From an uncultured Elusimicrobia bacterium (lineage in GTDB: Bacteria; Elusimicrobiota; Elusimicrobia; Elusimicrobiales; UBA9959), in contig CAIRNJ010000033.1 in the NCBI GenBank assembly GCA_903879915.1, positions 1-42,422 on the forward strand: a stretch of DNA of 42,422 bases, written 5' to 3'. Shown in pieces: positions 42,331 to 42,422 of the stretch. The translations under genes were made by a program, and so were the position numbers. The notes below the pieces were generated by a model. It had not been told where the DNA came from. It saw only the letters and a list, made by a program, of their open reading frames with translations, and did not search any database. Numbering within the stretch: the first letter of the stretch is position 1; every line of letters begins with the position of its first letter.

Positions 42331-42422
42331 TTATCTCAGCAGGTCGCCGCACGGGGTCATATTGCGCACGGCGCCCAGCGCGTAGTTCTTCGCGTCCTGC
42401 GTATTGTAGTTCAGGCCGCTGC
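42331..42422 (-). CDS. 3' end of a convergent gene, product unknown
   Basis: The minus-strand frame reads ...SGLNYNTQDAKNYALGAVRN, then MTPCGDLLR and a TAA at 42331-42333. Only about 29 codons are inside the window. The terminator 19 bases beyond the stop supports a real gene end. No function can be assigned. Confidence 0.55.
   Translation of the reverse strand, partial: SGLNYNTQDAKNYALGAVRNMTPCGDLLR

Overview
The window is about 42 kb of GC-rich, densely packed chromosomal DNA from a diderm bacterium. The evidence for an outer membrane is an LpxI-type lipid A enzyme, a lipoprotein-like TPR protein and a CsgG-like protein with a probable C-terminal beta-barrel. The many secreted or membrane TPR proteins, the gene content and the base composition fit a free-living member of Elusimicrobiota. 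That placement is inference from general familiarity, not a sequence search. I see no rRNA, tRNA, CRISPR array, phage gene or transposase gene, and no gene-free stretch longer than about 280 bases.

Layout, left to right. (1) lpxI, preceded by a compact branched inverted-repeat structure at the window edge. (2) A leftward run of exported proteins (7450 to 1001): a DUF2141 protein, a HEAT-repeat protein, a subtilisin-like protease, a clostripain-like protease, an unknown four-repeat protein, and a DsbD-N/thioredoxin/TPR protein. It is divergent from an XRE/winged-helix type regulator at 7660. (3) A DUF374 acyltransferase, a TPR-tailed membrane glycosyltransferase-like protein with coaD, and a WG-repeat protein. 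(4) A spermidine-synthase-like membrane protein and a monomeric isocitrate dehydrogenase (icd), bounded by two copies of an 83-84 bp hairpin element. (5) A leftward operon of a transglutaminase-like protein, a TatD nuclease and metH. (6) A secreted six-hairpin glycosidase-like protein.

(7) A six-gene leftward operon (30102 to 24528) is the strongest candidate for an undescribed system. Four genes encode proteins with a single membrane anchor, two of them carrying Sel1 or parallel beta-helix periplasmic domains. The other two encode ClpB-D2-like AAA+ ATPases, one membrane-anchored and one soluble. (8) Upstream of it lies prfB, a TMTC-like TPR membrane protein and a cytoplasmic GH13 amylase, all overlapping. 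(9) A TPR lipoprotein has a structured leader. (10) A tightly overlapping aromatic-acid operon encodes chorismate mutase, aroF, aroE, aroC, aroK, aroB and aroQ; only aroA of the shikimate pathway is absent. (11) A CsgG/beta-barrel protein, a strong terminator and the 3' end of a convergent gene close the window.

Regulatory texture. Many genes show an AT-rich TAWWAT-type -10 box 6-11 bases before the ATG, with no recognisable -35 box and no Shine-Dalgarno. This suggests frequent leaderless or near-leaderless transcription for first genes of operons, while internal genes use Shine-Dalgarno sites or 1-19 base overlaps. Coordinates of starts are my choices from start codons, overlaps and ribosome sites; all functions come from reading motifs, without database searches.
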